64,000 nucleotides of DNA from Laburnicola sp. R22_1. Taxonomy: Eukaryota > Ascomycota > Dothideomycetes > Pleosporales > Didymosphaeriaceae. Each line of letters starts with the position of its first letter. Positions within the stretch are counted from its first letter, which is position 1. A program made the position numbers and the translations under genes. The stretch covers positions 3,410,001 to 3,474,000 of the forward strand of contig JACONQ010000004.1 in assembly GCA_014281115.1 (NCBI GenBank), in the 5' to 3' direction. Below, piece by piece: positions 46,659-56,506 of this stretch. Under the pieces are notes generated by a model. It searched no databases. It was not told the DNA's origin and was given only the letters and a program-made list of their open reading frames with translations.

Positions 46659-48790
46659 CCGTGGGTCACCACCTGGTGCACGGCCCCACCTGGTGCACGG
46701 TTTCCAGATGCCCACACCCACAACTTTTGCAGCTGTAGAGTCGCATATATATTGTATTATCGCGAGATTTTTTAGTGGAGGGCTTTTAAGGACCTATTTG
46801 ATTGATTGGTAACGATAAACTACGTGCGATACCTCTGTGGGAGGCGTACTTTGCGGGTGCGCGTGGCAGGGCCGGGTGTAGGCACCACATCAACTACAGA
46901 TGATATATCCACACCAACATCCTCTGTCTCCTCAGCGACTTGAGGAGGTGGTGCAAAGGCCTTTGACGGCGTCTATTACCCTTTTGGAGAATTGTATATC
47001 TTGTTGGAGTTGCTTTTTGGCTTCGCGCGCGATCCTAGCTTCTTCGCGCTGCACGGCCTTCTCGCGCTGTTCTTGAAGGCGTATTTCTTTGGCCACCTCT
47101 CTCATGCGCTGCCTCTCTTCAAGCATGGTAGCCTTCTCCTGCTTCTGCTGCTCCCTACGCTTGATCTTCTCGGACTTCTGTTGTTGTAGTAGCTGCTCGT
47201 CGGCATCCTTTTGTGCTTGGCGATCGCGGGCGTCCTTGACTTTGGATGGCGACTAGAATATAGCTCCACTATTATACTCCTGCGGTGCCTTAAGTAATAG
47301 AGGCCTGCCACGTTGACGGCGCTTCTTCTTATTGACAAAGGCCCCTCTGAGTCGCTCGTTTTCATGCTGGAGGAGCTGTTTTTGTACAGCCATCACGTGA
47401 ATCGTCTGGCTTAGCTGTTGGGAGCGTCGATCGTAGATATCCTCCACTACCTGGCGCAGTAATCGCTCAATCTTTCTCCAATCTGAAGCGCTGAGTACGG
47501 AAGTAGTACTATCGCTTGATGAGGGCCTCTCAGTCTCCTCTATTTTAAACTTCTTAAGTATAGCCTCTGGGTCTAACGGCGAAAGCCCTGTGACTTGAAA
47601 AGCCGTTAAGATCGTCTTTTCCTTAAACGTTGTATGCCAAGCCTTATAGAACAAGCGGAAGAAGTCTCTTTTTGTAATCGCGGAGATGCCCTGGCAGCTA
47701 TACATGAACTTGGAGAGCTCGTTTGAGTAGGCAGTTGATAGAGGCTTGAAAAGGCAGACGTCGAGCGGCTGCAAGGTGTGGGTAGCGTGGGGAGGATAGA
47801 TGGCCAGAAGAATCCGATTGTCGTCGCAAAACTTGATAAACTCCATCGATATATGTGAGCCATGGCCGTTAAGGATGAGTAGACGATATGATTGTCTTGC
47901 CTTTGCTTTTGTTTCGCGATTGAACACCTGTTCAAGCCATGCGAGCCCTAGCTTGTTGTTGGTCCATCCACTGGGCGATGAGGCGAAGAAGGTTTTGTGC
48001 TCTGCAGGGTCGAAATCTTGAAGCTATGAGTCTTGTATCTTGCTAGAAACAGCCTAATAAATCAGCGCAGGCGTGAGATAGCTGCCGTCGGCGCAAATAC
48101 AGGCTATCGTAGTTATCCACTCCCTGTTGCCGTCCTGGAGTGCTTGTTTCACGCCTCCGTGATTATATCGATGGCGGGAGAACACGCGCTTCATTTTTGA
48201 CAGCACACCAATTAAGAAGCCCTTCTTATCCATATTGTAGATATTGCGAGCCTCGATATCGTACTGAGTTATCTTCTGGTCTAGGAGCTTAAAATATAGG
48301 GCGTATTTGAAGGCAGAGTCAGCTCTGTGGCGTGTGGAATCGATGCCGGATGCCTATCGAGATACAAGCTTAATGTGATGCCGCGCAATAAAGCGATCAA
48401 CCCAGTTTTTTCCTGGCTCTTTTCCTGCTATTTCTGCTGCGAAATTCCGTATCATCTCCCTTGTAGGTGGTAGCCCTCGTACACAGAGCTTATCAATATA
48501 TTGTACGAGCTCAGTTTCCTGTGTAGAGTTGAGAAGGCGCATATTATCGACTTTCTCCGCATAGCTGCCGATAACCCCGCGGTGACGCTTCGACAGCAAC
48601 GTTCGATCAACACCGTACTTTTTCGCAGTCTGAGCATAATTAGGCTTCTCTCCAAGCTTTAGCGATTTTAACGACTCTAGGGCAGCCTCCATTGGGTGTA
48701 TATTGGTGGTGTAAAGCGATTCTGAAAGTGCGGGAGATTTGGTGTTGGCCGTGCACGAGGTGGGGCCGTGCACGAGGTGGTGACCCACGG
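46659..48790 (-). mobile_element. Pogo/Fot-type DNA transposon, RIP-damaged
   Basis: The element is 2132 bp with TA on both sides (46,657-46,658 and 48,791-48,792). Inverted termini of about 42 bp begin CCGTGGGTCACCACCT and differ by a few G/C changes between the ends. Each terminus itself contains a doubled CACCTSGTGCACGG unit separated by CCC. The interior carries a minus-strand transposase with several stops. It lies between the BTB pseudogene and the tRNA gene. Confidence 0.9.
46820..48692 (-). pseudogene. Pogo-family transposase with several RIP-type stops
   Basis: The N-terminus (from 48,692) has the psq/CENP-B-like helix-turn-helix of pogo transposases. The DDE core reads YNMDKKGFLIG with the first Asp, then LILNGHGSH where the second catalytic Asp is replaced by Asn (codon 47,868-47,870), then HTLQPLDVCLF with the third Asp. 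In-frame stops lie at 48,354, 48,054, 48,024 and 47,253, all TAG. A frame change near 46,970 precedes the true end at 46,820. Every stop and the Asp-to-Asn change fit C-to-T at CpA or its complement. The protein is inactive. Confidence 0.88.
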
Positions 48791-48958
48791 TAAGTTGACC
48801 CATTGAGATTCCGCCACACTCGCCTGGTCTACCCCGCTTTGTCGAATTTGAAGCCTACCAGCCCGCAAAACGTGCTATTCTTGCTTATGGAATTTGCAGG
48901 TACAGATATATGCATCTTACTTTTGAATTTTTGATCAACTTGTAGGAAGACGATCCGA

Positions 48959-49098
48959 GCTACTATGGCCGAGTGTACGTCAGCACCTGTCCTTTGTCTA
49001 TTACTTTCACTAACATTCCCTAGGGTCTAAGGCGGTAGATTTAAGAAATTAAAGCTCTACTGGGGAAACCCGCGTGAGTTCGAACCTCACTGGTAGCA
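48959..49098 (+). tRNA. tRNA-Leu(UAA) with anticodon-loop intron and a spliceosomal-type intron in the D-loop
   Basis: The acceptor stem GCTACTA (48,959-48,965) pairs with TGGTAGC (49,091-49,097), followed by discriminator A. The T arm is GTGAG-TTCGAAC-CTCAC. The anticodon stem GTAGA/TCTAC holds loop TTTAAG with anticodon TAA. A short insert of about ten bases (AAATTAAAGC region) sits at the canonical position after base 37 and can pair with the anticodon. The long variable arm GGGG-AAA-CCC fits leucine. Eight T (49,101-49,108) form a Pol III terminator. The D-loop is split after GAGT by 49 bp (48,975-49,023), annotated separately; without it the D arm GCC...GGC and the invariant GG are complete. 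Box B is intact; box A loses only its last base match. Whether the gene is functional is unknown. Confidence 0.85.
48975..49023 (+). other. 49 bp spliceosomal-type intron inside the tRNA D-loop
   Basis: The insert begins GTACGT, has CACTAAC as a branch-site match at 49,009-49,015, and ends CCCTAG. Size, donor, branch site and spacing match the protein-gene introns in this window; GTACGT is also the donor in the RNA14, PDAP1-like, PalB and oxysterol-binding genes. It lies exactly between base 17 and the invariant G18-G19. Self-removal or tRNA-endonuclease features are not apparent. Confidence 0.7.
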
Positions 49099-49100
49099 AC

Positions 49101-49108
49101 TTTTTTTT
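49101..49108 (+). terminator. Pol III terminator of the tRNA-Leu gene
   Basis: Eight consecutive T start two bases after the discriminator base. This supports a transcribed tRNA gene and not a random fragment. Confidence 0.8.
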
Positions 49109-49678
49109 GCTTATGCAGGCTGAGATGACGTTGATGAGGTGTAGCTTGCGGGGCTCGTGGTCTACCCAAGTACCAGCTAGCGAATATTAAGCGAGAATTT
49201 GGCGTGTGCTTTTGTAGTCATGCGGGTTTCTTAGAGCATTTTGTTGAATATTTTTTTGCCACACAAACTGAACGGGAAGGGAATGAAGTGGTCCATGAGT
49301 CTCAGATGCTAATATTATCCTTCGCTGTGCGCTTCGGCGTCATATAAGAAGGCTTATTGTCCCCTAGGAGGCACGTCTTGAGAACAAAAAGTCCGTGGGA
49401 AAACAAGTCCCCAGACCAATTTCCACGCGTTTCTTTATGGTTTTATAGTACCTCCTGTGTTGCCCCTTTCTATGTTTTTTTCAGGATGCGAACTAGGTTA
49501 GAATCTCCCACGATGAACTCAATCAATATCCTTTATCTTCACTAATCACAAAAGCGTTCTCAGTCAGATATTTCCGCGTTTTCAAATCTAACTTCTCCAG
49601 CTATACCCAAAGGAAAATGTACAGAATGTAAATGTAAAAGCCAAATTGAATCATCACTCTCGTCCCTTCGCCCCACAT
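49109..49678. other. Intergenic region
   Basis: No gene recognised; 3' flank of the BYS1-like gene and downstream flank of the tRNA. Confidence 0.4.
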
Positions 49679-50294
49679 CTAGTATTCGATGCGACCAGCA
49701 ATCCTCTTCTTCATGCCTCCACTAGCGCAAAGAGTCATCGTAATGTCACCAGTGTTCTCACCCGGCTGGCAGCTCTTGGTGGACAGATCGTCGTTCCAGA
49801 CGAAGTAGGCCTGAGAAGGGTCGTGCGTGTTGGGAGGCAGATTGGCAACGGCGCAGTTGCCGTTGTTGGCCTCCATGCGGATGCCAGCCTCATAACCAGG
49901 GCAGTTGGCACCGTCGACACCGCCATCGGGACCGAAGTTGGCGCAGTCGATGAGTGAGATGTCATACCAGAGAGTCTCGGCGACGGTGTACTCGAATTGC
50001 GTGATGCCATGAGCCCACAACATGGAAGGGTCCTTGGCGATCTTTAGCGACTGGTGGCCATTGAGAGCCTCCACGAAAGGTGCGCTGTTGGCGGGGAGGA
50101 CGGTCTGAGCCTTGGTAGCCGTGCTCCTGTTGTCCACAGTTAGGTTCGGTACTCTAGCAGATTTTCTCAGTACTACTATCTTACAGAATGGTGACATCGT
50201 AGCCACAGTGGTTGTTGATGATGGCATTGCCGGCCAGGGCAGTGGAAACGAGGGTCTGAAGCGCAACGGCGCTGAAGAGGCTGCGGGAGAACAT
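49679..50294 (-). CDS. Secreted BYS1-domain (thaumatin-like fold) protein
   Basis: Two exons (50294-50185, 50126-49679; 58 bp intron) give 185 residues. The N-terminus MFSRSLFSAVALQTLVSTALAG is a signal peptide with an ALA-G cleavage site. The mature protein begins NAIINNHCGYDVTIL, as in BYS1 proteins. Further features are TVLPANSAPFVE, ISLIDCANFGPDGG and six Cys spaced for disulfides. The family is named after a Blastomyces yeast-phase protein; many plant-associated fungi secrete such proteins, with no settled function. It lies between two DNA transposons, a setting often seen for secreted candidates. Confidence 0.87.
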
Positions 50295-51825
50295 TGTTTC
50301 AAACGAATGTGTAGAATGTGCAAAAGATGCAATGAATGGACGACTAACCGGTAGTCAAGTTTGGGTATAGTGCAAAAGAAGAAAGAGAGTTGGGTTGCTG
50401 ATGATAGTGGAGACGTGGAACAGCGTCGATCTCCCCCATCTTATAATCGGAAGTCTTTTTCCAGGCACCCGAAACAAGAGGAAGCGTTTCGTTCAGCTAC
50501 AGCTCAGAGGCATCTGACTTATCCAGAATGAGACAAACCCGTGCCCAGAGCATGGTGCTGGCTGAGAACGGTAGGCACATGAATCCTTCTGTGCCGTGCT
50601 GGGAGAACTCCATAGGTCATGCGTTAGGAGATTAGACACCGTGCCACACATGCAGAAGTCCGCCGACACCGTCTGGCAAGACAACCGTCAAGAAGCAGTG
50701 TGGCGACCGACCGACGGGGTAAGGAACCCTTTTCCTGATTGGCTTGGAGTGCTGACAGTAACGATGCGCCACCTGTGCCACGGTCCGATGTTCAGAATAG
50801 TCCGCTGGGTCGTGCTGTGCGCACGCGGTGTCGCGTTGGTCCGTTGTTTGAGGCATGGTGCAAATGTCCGGATGCCGATGAGGTGGGTGAGATCGCACGA
50901 CAGACCAGATTTTCGCTTATGGTAGGGGAAGCAACATCGTTACCGGTATTCGTTGGAGTCCGTATGGACCTTGTTTCGAGCGCGCGAAACTATCGCAAGT
51001 AAACGGTATTGGTTGCAGACTACTCTCACGGTCTGGCTATAGTGCACATCCGAGGGTTTGGTGTAAGTCGATGCGGAACGGACATTGCCATACGTATGGT
51101 ACAGCGGCTGCTTTCACGTAGGATCATATACACGAGCTTCAATGCATCCAAGTGAATGACCTATTGGTCCAAGATGTCCACATATCATGCTGTTTCGACA
51201 CATGAACGAGAACTTGTGCGCGTGGGCAGCCCCTCTACATGATACAGTGAGTATCTTTATTGCGTAGGCTGTGTTATCTGGCGCACCAAAACAACAATTA
51301 CAGGGTGAATGATCCGCACAGAGCATCTCCTTTCGCTGCACAAGGCGGGTGCTGCCGACGGAGCCCAGGCCGCCTGTAATCCGTGCCCAGCGTCTTGACG
51401 TTCTGAGAGCCAGTGAGAGGCATACTCTTCCTCACTCATAAGGCGGGCCAGGGACCTCGACCGTAGATTTGGGGTCCGTTGTTGCAATGGCATTCCAGCC
51501 TCTCCACCCGGCAGCATCGGCCGTCGCACGTAGACAACAAGCTTTGCAATAGACAAGAGAGCTTTCTCCGGCCCTTTTTATCGAAATCCGGTACGAGAGC
51601 AGCTCGGGAACCACATCAACAAGGTGCAATGATTATGGTCCGCCCTACGTCAGCAAACCTTGCCAACCTGCGGAAGCTAGTGACCAACACGCTGGCGTAA
51701 AGCGGATAATAATCCCGTGTCCAGCAACAAAGTACCCACCTCAATTCCCATGAGCTCCAATGCGGATTTGACTGGGAAGAATTGCGTGGCGCAAGTGAAA
51801 ACCCATATTCAAGAAGCAAGACTAG
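50295..51825. other. Intergenic region between the BYS1-like gene and a transposon
   Basis: About 1.5 kb. The part next to 50,294 is the BYS1-like promoter. No other gene is supported; several chance open frames occur on both strands near 50,600-50,900. Confidence 0.45.
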
Positions 51826-51827
51826 TA

Positions 51828-53678
51828 ACGTGTTTACAAGCGTGCCGTCAGTACAAGCGAGCCGTCAACCCCACCAACTTTCCGTAACGCGCGATAAGCA
51901 AACTACAATGCCTCAACCAACTACAACTCAATTGCCCTATAACGAAGGAGATATCTTCCTTGCTATCTCAGCTATTAATAAAAATCAGATTCAGAGCGAA
52001 AATTGCGCTGCCTTAACGTTTAACGTCCCTCGATCAACGCTGCGCGACCGACGCGCCGGAATTGCTGCGCGACGCGATTACCAGCCCAAATTAAAGAAGC
52101 TTACCAAGCTAGAAGAGGAGGTGATTGTTGAGCAAATACTTGACCTAGATTCGCGAGGCTTTGCGCCCACTCTAGGTGCTGTACGAGATATGGCGAATAA
52201 GCTGCTCACTGAGCGCAGCGCAGGCCACGTTGGCTAGCAGTGGCCTAGGAACTTTGTTAAGCGAACAGACAGCCTCACAACGCGATTTAATCGACCCTAC
52301 GATCGACAGCGAGCCCTCTGCGAGGACCCGACGGTTATACAGGCCTGGTTTGAGCTAGTAGCACGTACAAAGGCCACCTACGGTATCTGCGACGAGGATA
52401 CCTTCAACTTCGACGAGACTGGCTTTCTGATGGGTAAAATATCCTCCCAGCTAGTCGTTACTGGCTCAGAGAGGCGTGGCCGGCCAAAAGCGATCCAGCC
52501 AGGCAATCGTGAGTGGGTGACGGCGATCCACGGAATCAACGCTGCTGGGTGGGCAATCCCGCCCTTTATCATCTTCGCTGGCCAGTACCACCTCTCTGCC
52601 TGGTACGAGGGCGACGATATACCAGGTGACTGGGCTATTGGTCTCAGCGACAATGGCTGGACTACGAACGAGCTTGGTGTTGCCTGGCTACGGCATTTTA
52701 TCAAGCATACAGTAGAGCGTAGAGTGGGCGCGCGTCAGCTACTGATACTTGACGGCCATGAGAGTCACAACTCGCTCGAATTCCAGGAGATCTGCAAGAA
52801 GAACAAGATCTACACTCTCTGTATGCCGCCACATTCGTCACACCTTCTGCAACCGCTTGACGTTGGCTGTTTCTCGCCGTTGAAGCGGGCGTACGGGCGC
52901 CAGGTCGAGGGCCTGATACGCGACCACATCAACCATATCACTAAGCTTGAGTTCCTACCAGCCTTCCGCGCCGCCTACGACCAGTCAATTACAAAGGAGA
53001 ATATCTGCGCAAGCTTTCGAGGCGCTGGGCTAGTCCCACACAATCTAGAGGCGGTGATATTAAAGCTTGATGTGAAGCTTCGTACGCCGTCGCCAGCAGC
53101 CCTACTAGAGACCCTATGGGAGTCTGCAACACCAAGCAACGCGCGCGAGCTAGGCGCTCAGTCAACTCTAGTTCGTGAGCGGATCCAAAGGCATCAAGGA
53201 TCCTCTCCTACATCAGTTATCCAGTCGCTTGATCGGCTTACAAGAGGGGCTAAGAGAATGGCGCATTTGATGGTGATTATGCGCGATAAGATAGCTAGTC
53301 TACGAAGGGCAAATAAGGCAGCCACAACGCGTAAACAGCGCAAAAAGAAGCGGATCCAGAAGCGAGGCACTCTATCAAAGGCAGAAGGAGAGGATATTAT
53401 TGCTTAGAAGGCTGTTGAGCAGCAACTAGAGGGAGAAACGCGGTATAGCCAGGCGCGGTCAGGTGCGAGCCGGCAGGCTTCAGCGCGCTGCACGCGCTGC
53501 AGGGAGCCTGGGCACAACTCACGTACGTGCAAGAAGGCTTCTATAGATACTGCTTGATTTAGGAAAGCTATTATATTAATAGAATTTTGAAGTGTTGTTA
53601 AACTACGTGGCTTTTTAAGTGTAGAAAGTTGGTAGGGTTGACGGCTCGCTTGTACTGACGGCACGCTTGTAAACACGT
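51828..53678 (+). mobile_element. Pogo/Fot-type DNA transposon, nearly intact
   Basis: The 1851 bp element is bounded by TA on both sides (51,826-51,827 and 53,679-53,680). The termini are about 56 bp long, begin ACGTGTTTACAAGCGTGCCG, and differ at a single base between the ends. This indicates recent insertion. The sequence is GC-balanced, unlike the decayed elements of the flanking AT-rich blocks. It encodes a transposase with only two in-frame stops. Confidence 0.92.
51908..53557 (+). pseudogene. Pogo-family transposase with two RIP-type stops
   Basis: The frame runs from ATG 51,908 to TGA 53,557 in one phase with TAG codons at 52,235 and 53,405. The N-terminal HTH and CENP-B-like part (RSTLRDRRAGIAARRDYQPK, LGAVRDMANKLL) is followed by a complete DDE core: FNFDETGF, LILDGHESH and SHLLQPLDVGCF keep all three acidic residues. 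The last 50 residues, beyond the second stop, contain a CCHC zinc knuckle (CTRCREPGHNSRTC). Both stops fit CAG to TAG at CpA. The first separates the DNA-binding part from the catalytic part. It probably cannot work as it stands. Confidence 0.9.
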
Positions 53679-53978
53679 TAACTGATAGTTCAAACTCATC
53701 TATGTCTGAAAAGCGTGCAATGCACATGCAGGCTCCGGCGTAACCAAACAAACACCGCAGAAGTCTAACGAATGCAATCCACTCCGTATATATATATATC
53801 AATCCAAACGACCAACAAAGACCGAACAGATCACAAAAACGCCATACGATGAATGTAACATACCCAAGAGGCTCAATGCGTCGTTGCAATAAACGAATGT
53901 GATCTCAGACCACCAACCAATCCAATCAAGCTTACTACTACATCCAAGTCTTGTTCATACATACCGATATGGCACCTC

Positions 53979-55764
53979 CTAGAATGCTGCATACTCCTTA
54001 TTCGGCTCCAACGCATAATTATCTTCGTGTAAGCGTTTGAGAGCCTCCTCGCCGTCCTTGGTGAGATCTGGTCTGCCGACCGGCGTGACGGCACCAGTGA
54101 AGAAACGCGGCTGCCAATCCTGGCCAGTCTCTTTTCGTTCAGCTGCCTTCTTACGCTGTTTGTCCTCGATCTCTTGCTTGAGCGTTGTGGCGAGCGAATA
54201 CTGCTTATTGACAATGGCGTTCGTAACACCTTCCCAAAACTTTCGCGATTCGTTGGGCAATTGTTCTTCGATAGGTGGGACATTTTTGGCGATGGGAAAG
54301 AGTGGATTAAGATCGATGAGAAGGTTCTTCTCCTATTGATACTGTCAGTAAAAGAAAAGGTCTATTTTGTGAGTGTGCACGTACTGAATTCTTAGCAAAA
54401 GGCTGGCTGCCGAGCGTGTAGTACACTTTGTCTTGCCAATTGCCTTCTATTCTGGCCAGAATTTCCTTGTCTGACACGTCCTTAATCTTTGTCTTAGTGT
54501 CGTTGTTAGGGTCGTATTTGAAGACGACACCGACGACCTTGTTCTGCGTCCGTCCGAGCCACCCTTCTTCTTGATACTCCAAGATGACTTTTATCTTGGT
54601 CTTCGCGCATGTGACAAAGCAAGAGTCAGCCACCGAGACGCTAAGAGAGCCTGCTCTGGTTAGCCATCTGATCTTCCACTAGGAGCATTCTCGAGGCACC
54701 TCTCAGTAGACCACCCAAGTACGCTGCCGGGTGTGTCAGCTGGTACTCTTCATCGTCTCGATTCTGCAGCGTGATAAAAATGCCCAAGTTATGCGCTCCA
54801 GCGACAACGCGAATGTTGGTACCTGTGAACTTGGCACTCAGCTGATCGAATCCTCGCGCGCAGATGCCCTTTGCGGGGCAATCGATATAGAAGGCTGATA
54901 CGGGAGGGTGATGGGAGGTTTGTTCGGTAAGATAGGAGACTTTCACGCGCTTTTCACCAGCGACGCTACTGGCACTGCTAGAGGGCTTCGAGTTGGGCGA
55001 GTGCTTGAGCTGCGGCTGCGTGTCCTCGACCTCCCAACTACACTGCCCACATTAGGATCTTATCAAATTAGGTAGAACTGGTGCATACCCTGAAAAACTC
55101 GCCGAGTGTGGAGTTGTACGGCTTGCATGGCTTGCCCTTGACGTATTTCTGCCCGCGTCAGACGTCAGTAATGGATCAAGCCCAGCCTGCAGTCCACTGT
55201 ACCAAATCCTTTGTGAACCAGAACCGCAGTGTCCCTAGCATACGCCCAAGCGGTTCGTCTGAATCTCCGATACTGCGTCCGTTAGCGCGAGCCTTATTCC
55301 GCCAAACCTCCCGCGATCCCATGATCTGCTGACCTGATGAACGTCTCCGGCCTATCTAGGTAGTTCCAGTATTCTGTGTCTCGTCAGACCTTGTTCTCTA
55401 TGCAGCCTTCCGTTCGTTCGTTGGTGCGTGCAATCCCCCACCGCGGTGGCAAGACATACCCAAGTTTGGCGTTGGCTCGAGCAGTTGCGCTGGAAGAGAG
55501 AATCGTACGGCAGCGAGATCGGACACGCCCATAAACCTGCCAGGATGCCGGATTAGTCTTGGTTGCAGGTTTCCAAGCCCTCGCCATGGCGAGCAACAGC
55601 GATGGGGTACGCTACCTCCTGAGCACTCCCAGAAACGTCTTGAGCTTCGAGCTCTCATCCGGCGGCTTCTCGACGGGTGCATTCGCGGGCGTTGGGGCCG
55701 CCGAGGGCTGGCTTGAGGTAGCGGCCGGATTCGGGGCGAGCGAGTCTGCAGACGAGTCCGCCAT
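53979..55764 (-). CDS. Oxysterol-binding protein homologue, short Kes1/Osh4 type
   Basis: These proteins move sterols and PI4P between membranes. Eight exons (55764-55616, 55536-55460, 55373-55334, 55272-55203, 55148-55089, 55042-54700, 54650-54385, 54332-53979) give 452 residues, close to the size of the single-domain Osh4 class. No PH or ankyrin domain is present. The lipid-binding lid is near FMGVSDLAAVRFSLPAQLLE. The family signature EQTSHHPPVSAF lies near residue 170. GEFFRCSWEV, EEGWLGRTQNKV and GNWQDKVYY are further conserved blocks. The C-terminus has FWEGVTNAI and KQEIEDKQRKKAAER. The first four introns are 54-86 bp and the early exons are short. GTAGCG and GTCAGC donors of introns 1 and 3 are weak, so those borders are less certain. 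Confidence 0.9.
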
Positions 55765-56506
55765 GGTTCACCGCGGCTGCAAGCCTGCCTGCGGGTCGAG
55801 GAGCTTCGTCCAAGCGTGTATGCGGAGTGCGGAGCCTGGGAAATGTTGAGGCTGGCGTCTGGCGTGGATGCAGTTGACGCCACTGTTCGTGGTCGAGGGC
55901 GCGCCAAGCGAAGCGTTAGCTCTGACGTATTCGTGCCGGTACCTAGGTAGGTATCCTTGTCGGCGAGGCTGAGGAGGAGCGGGCGGGGTACCGTACGGAG
56001 GATGCGCGGGCGAGACTGGAAGAAGCGTGCAGACAAGAGGCCTAGAAGAAGTCTGCGGTAGCAGGTAGAAGCAGCATATCGCATCAACATGCGCGTCTTG
56101 AAACCGAGCAAGGATGCGCAAGGGCGGTGAAATTCCACCCAATCGTTGCAACCACGAATCGTCAGGGGCGTTCCCATTTGCACCCGCGCCAACGGGCACG
56201 AGGCCGCTGCACAGTGCACACTGCACATCAATTTGCAGCTGCAGGCAGGCGTCTCAACTCTTCATTCTTCACATGCTGTACTACTATACTGCTGTACTGC
56301 TGTACTTCTCCGCGTGCCGGGCGGTACTGGGGTCCTGGGTTCACCGTGTGACCAGACGCTTCGTCATGCAGCCCTGCGTCACCCCTCGTTCAAAGGCCCG
56401 CCTGCAAAGACCTGTTCACGTGAAACTAGCATCCAGTCCATGCGGGTGTCGCTCATCAAAAAAAACCCAACACCTGTCTCCCAAAAGCGCCACTGGACAA
56501 AGTCCA
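55765..56506. other. Intergenic region upstream of the oxysterol-binding gene
   Basis: No gene supported. It holds the promoter of the oxysterol-binding gene and the 3' flank of the PalB gene, both on the minus strand. A short CTACTATACTGCTGTACTGC repeat-like stretch lies near 56,277. Confidence 0.4.

Noticed and set aside
49679..50332. Unspliced 217-codon reading of the BYS1-like gene
   Set aside because: It lacks a signal peptide at its start; splicing at 50,184/50,127 gives a proper signal peptide and family start.
55398..56231. 277-codon minus-strand frame upstream of the oxysterol-binding gene
   Set aside because: It runs through the spliced exons and introns of that gene in another frame and has biased Arg/Pro composition without motifs.
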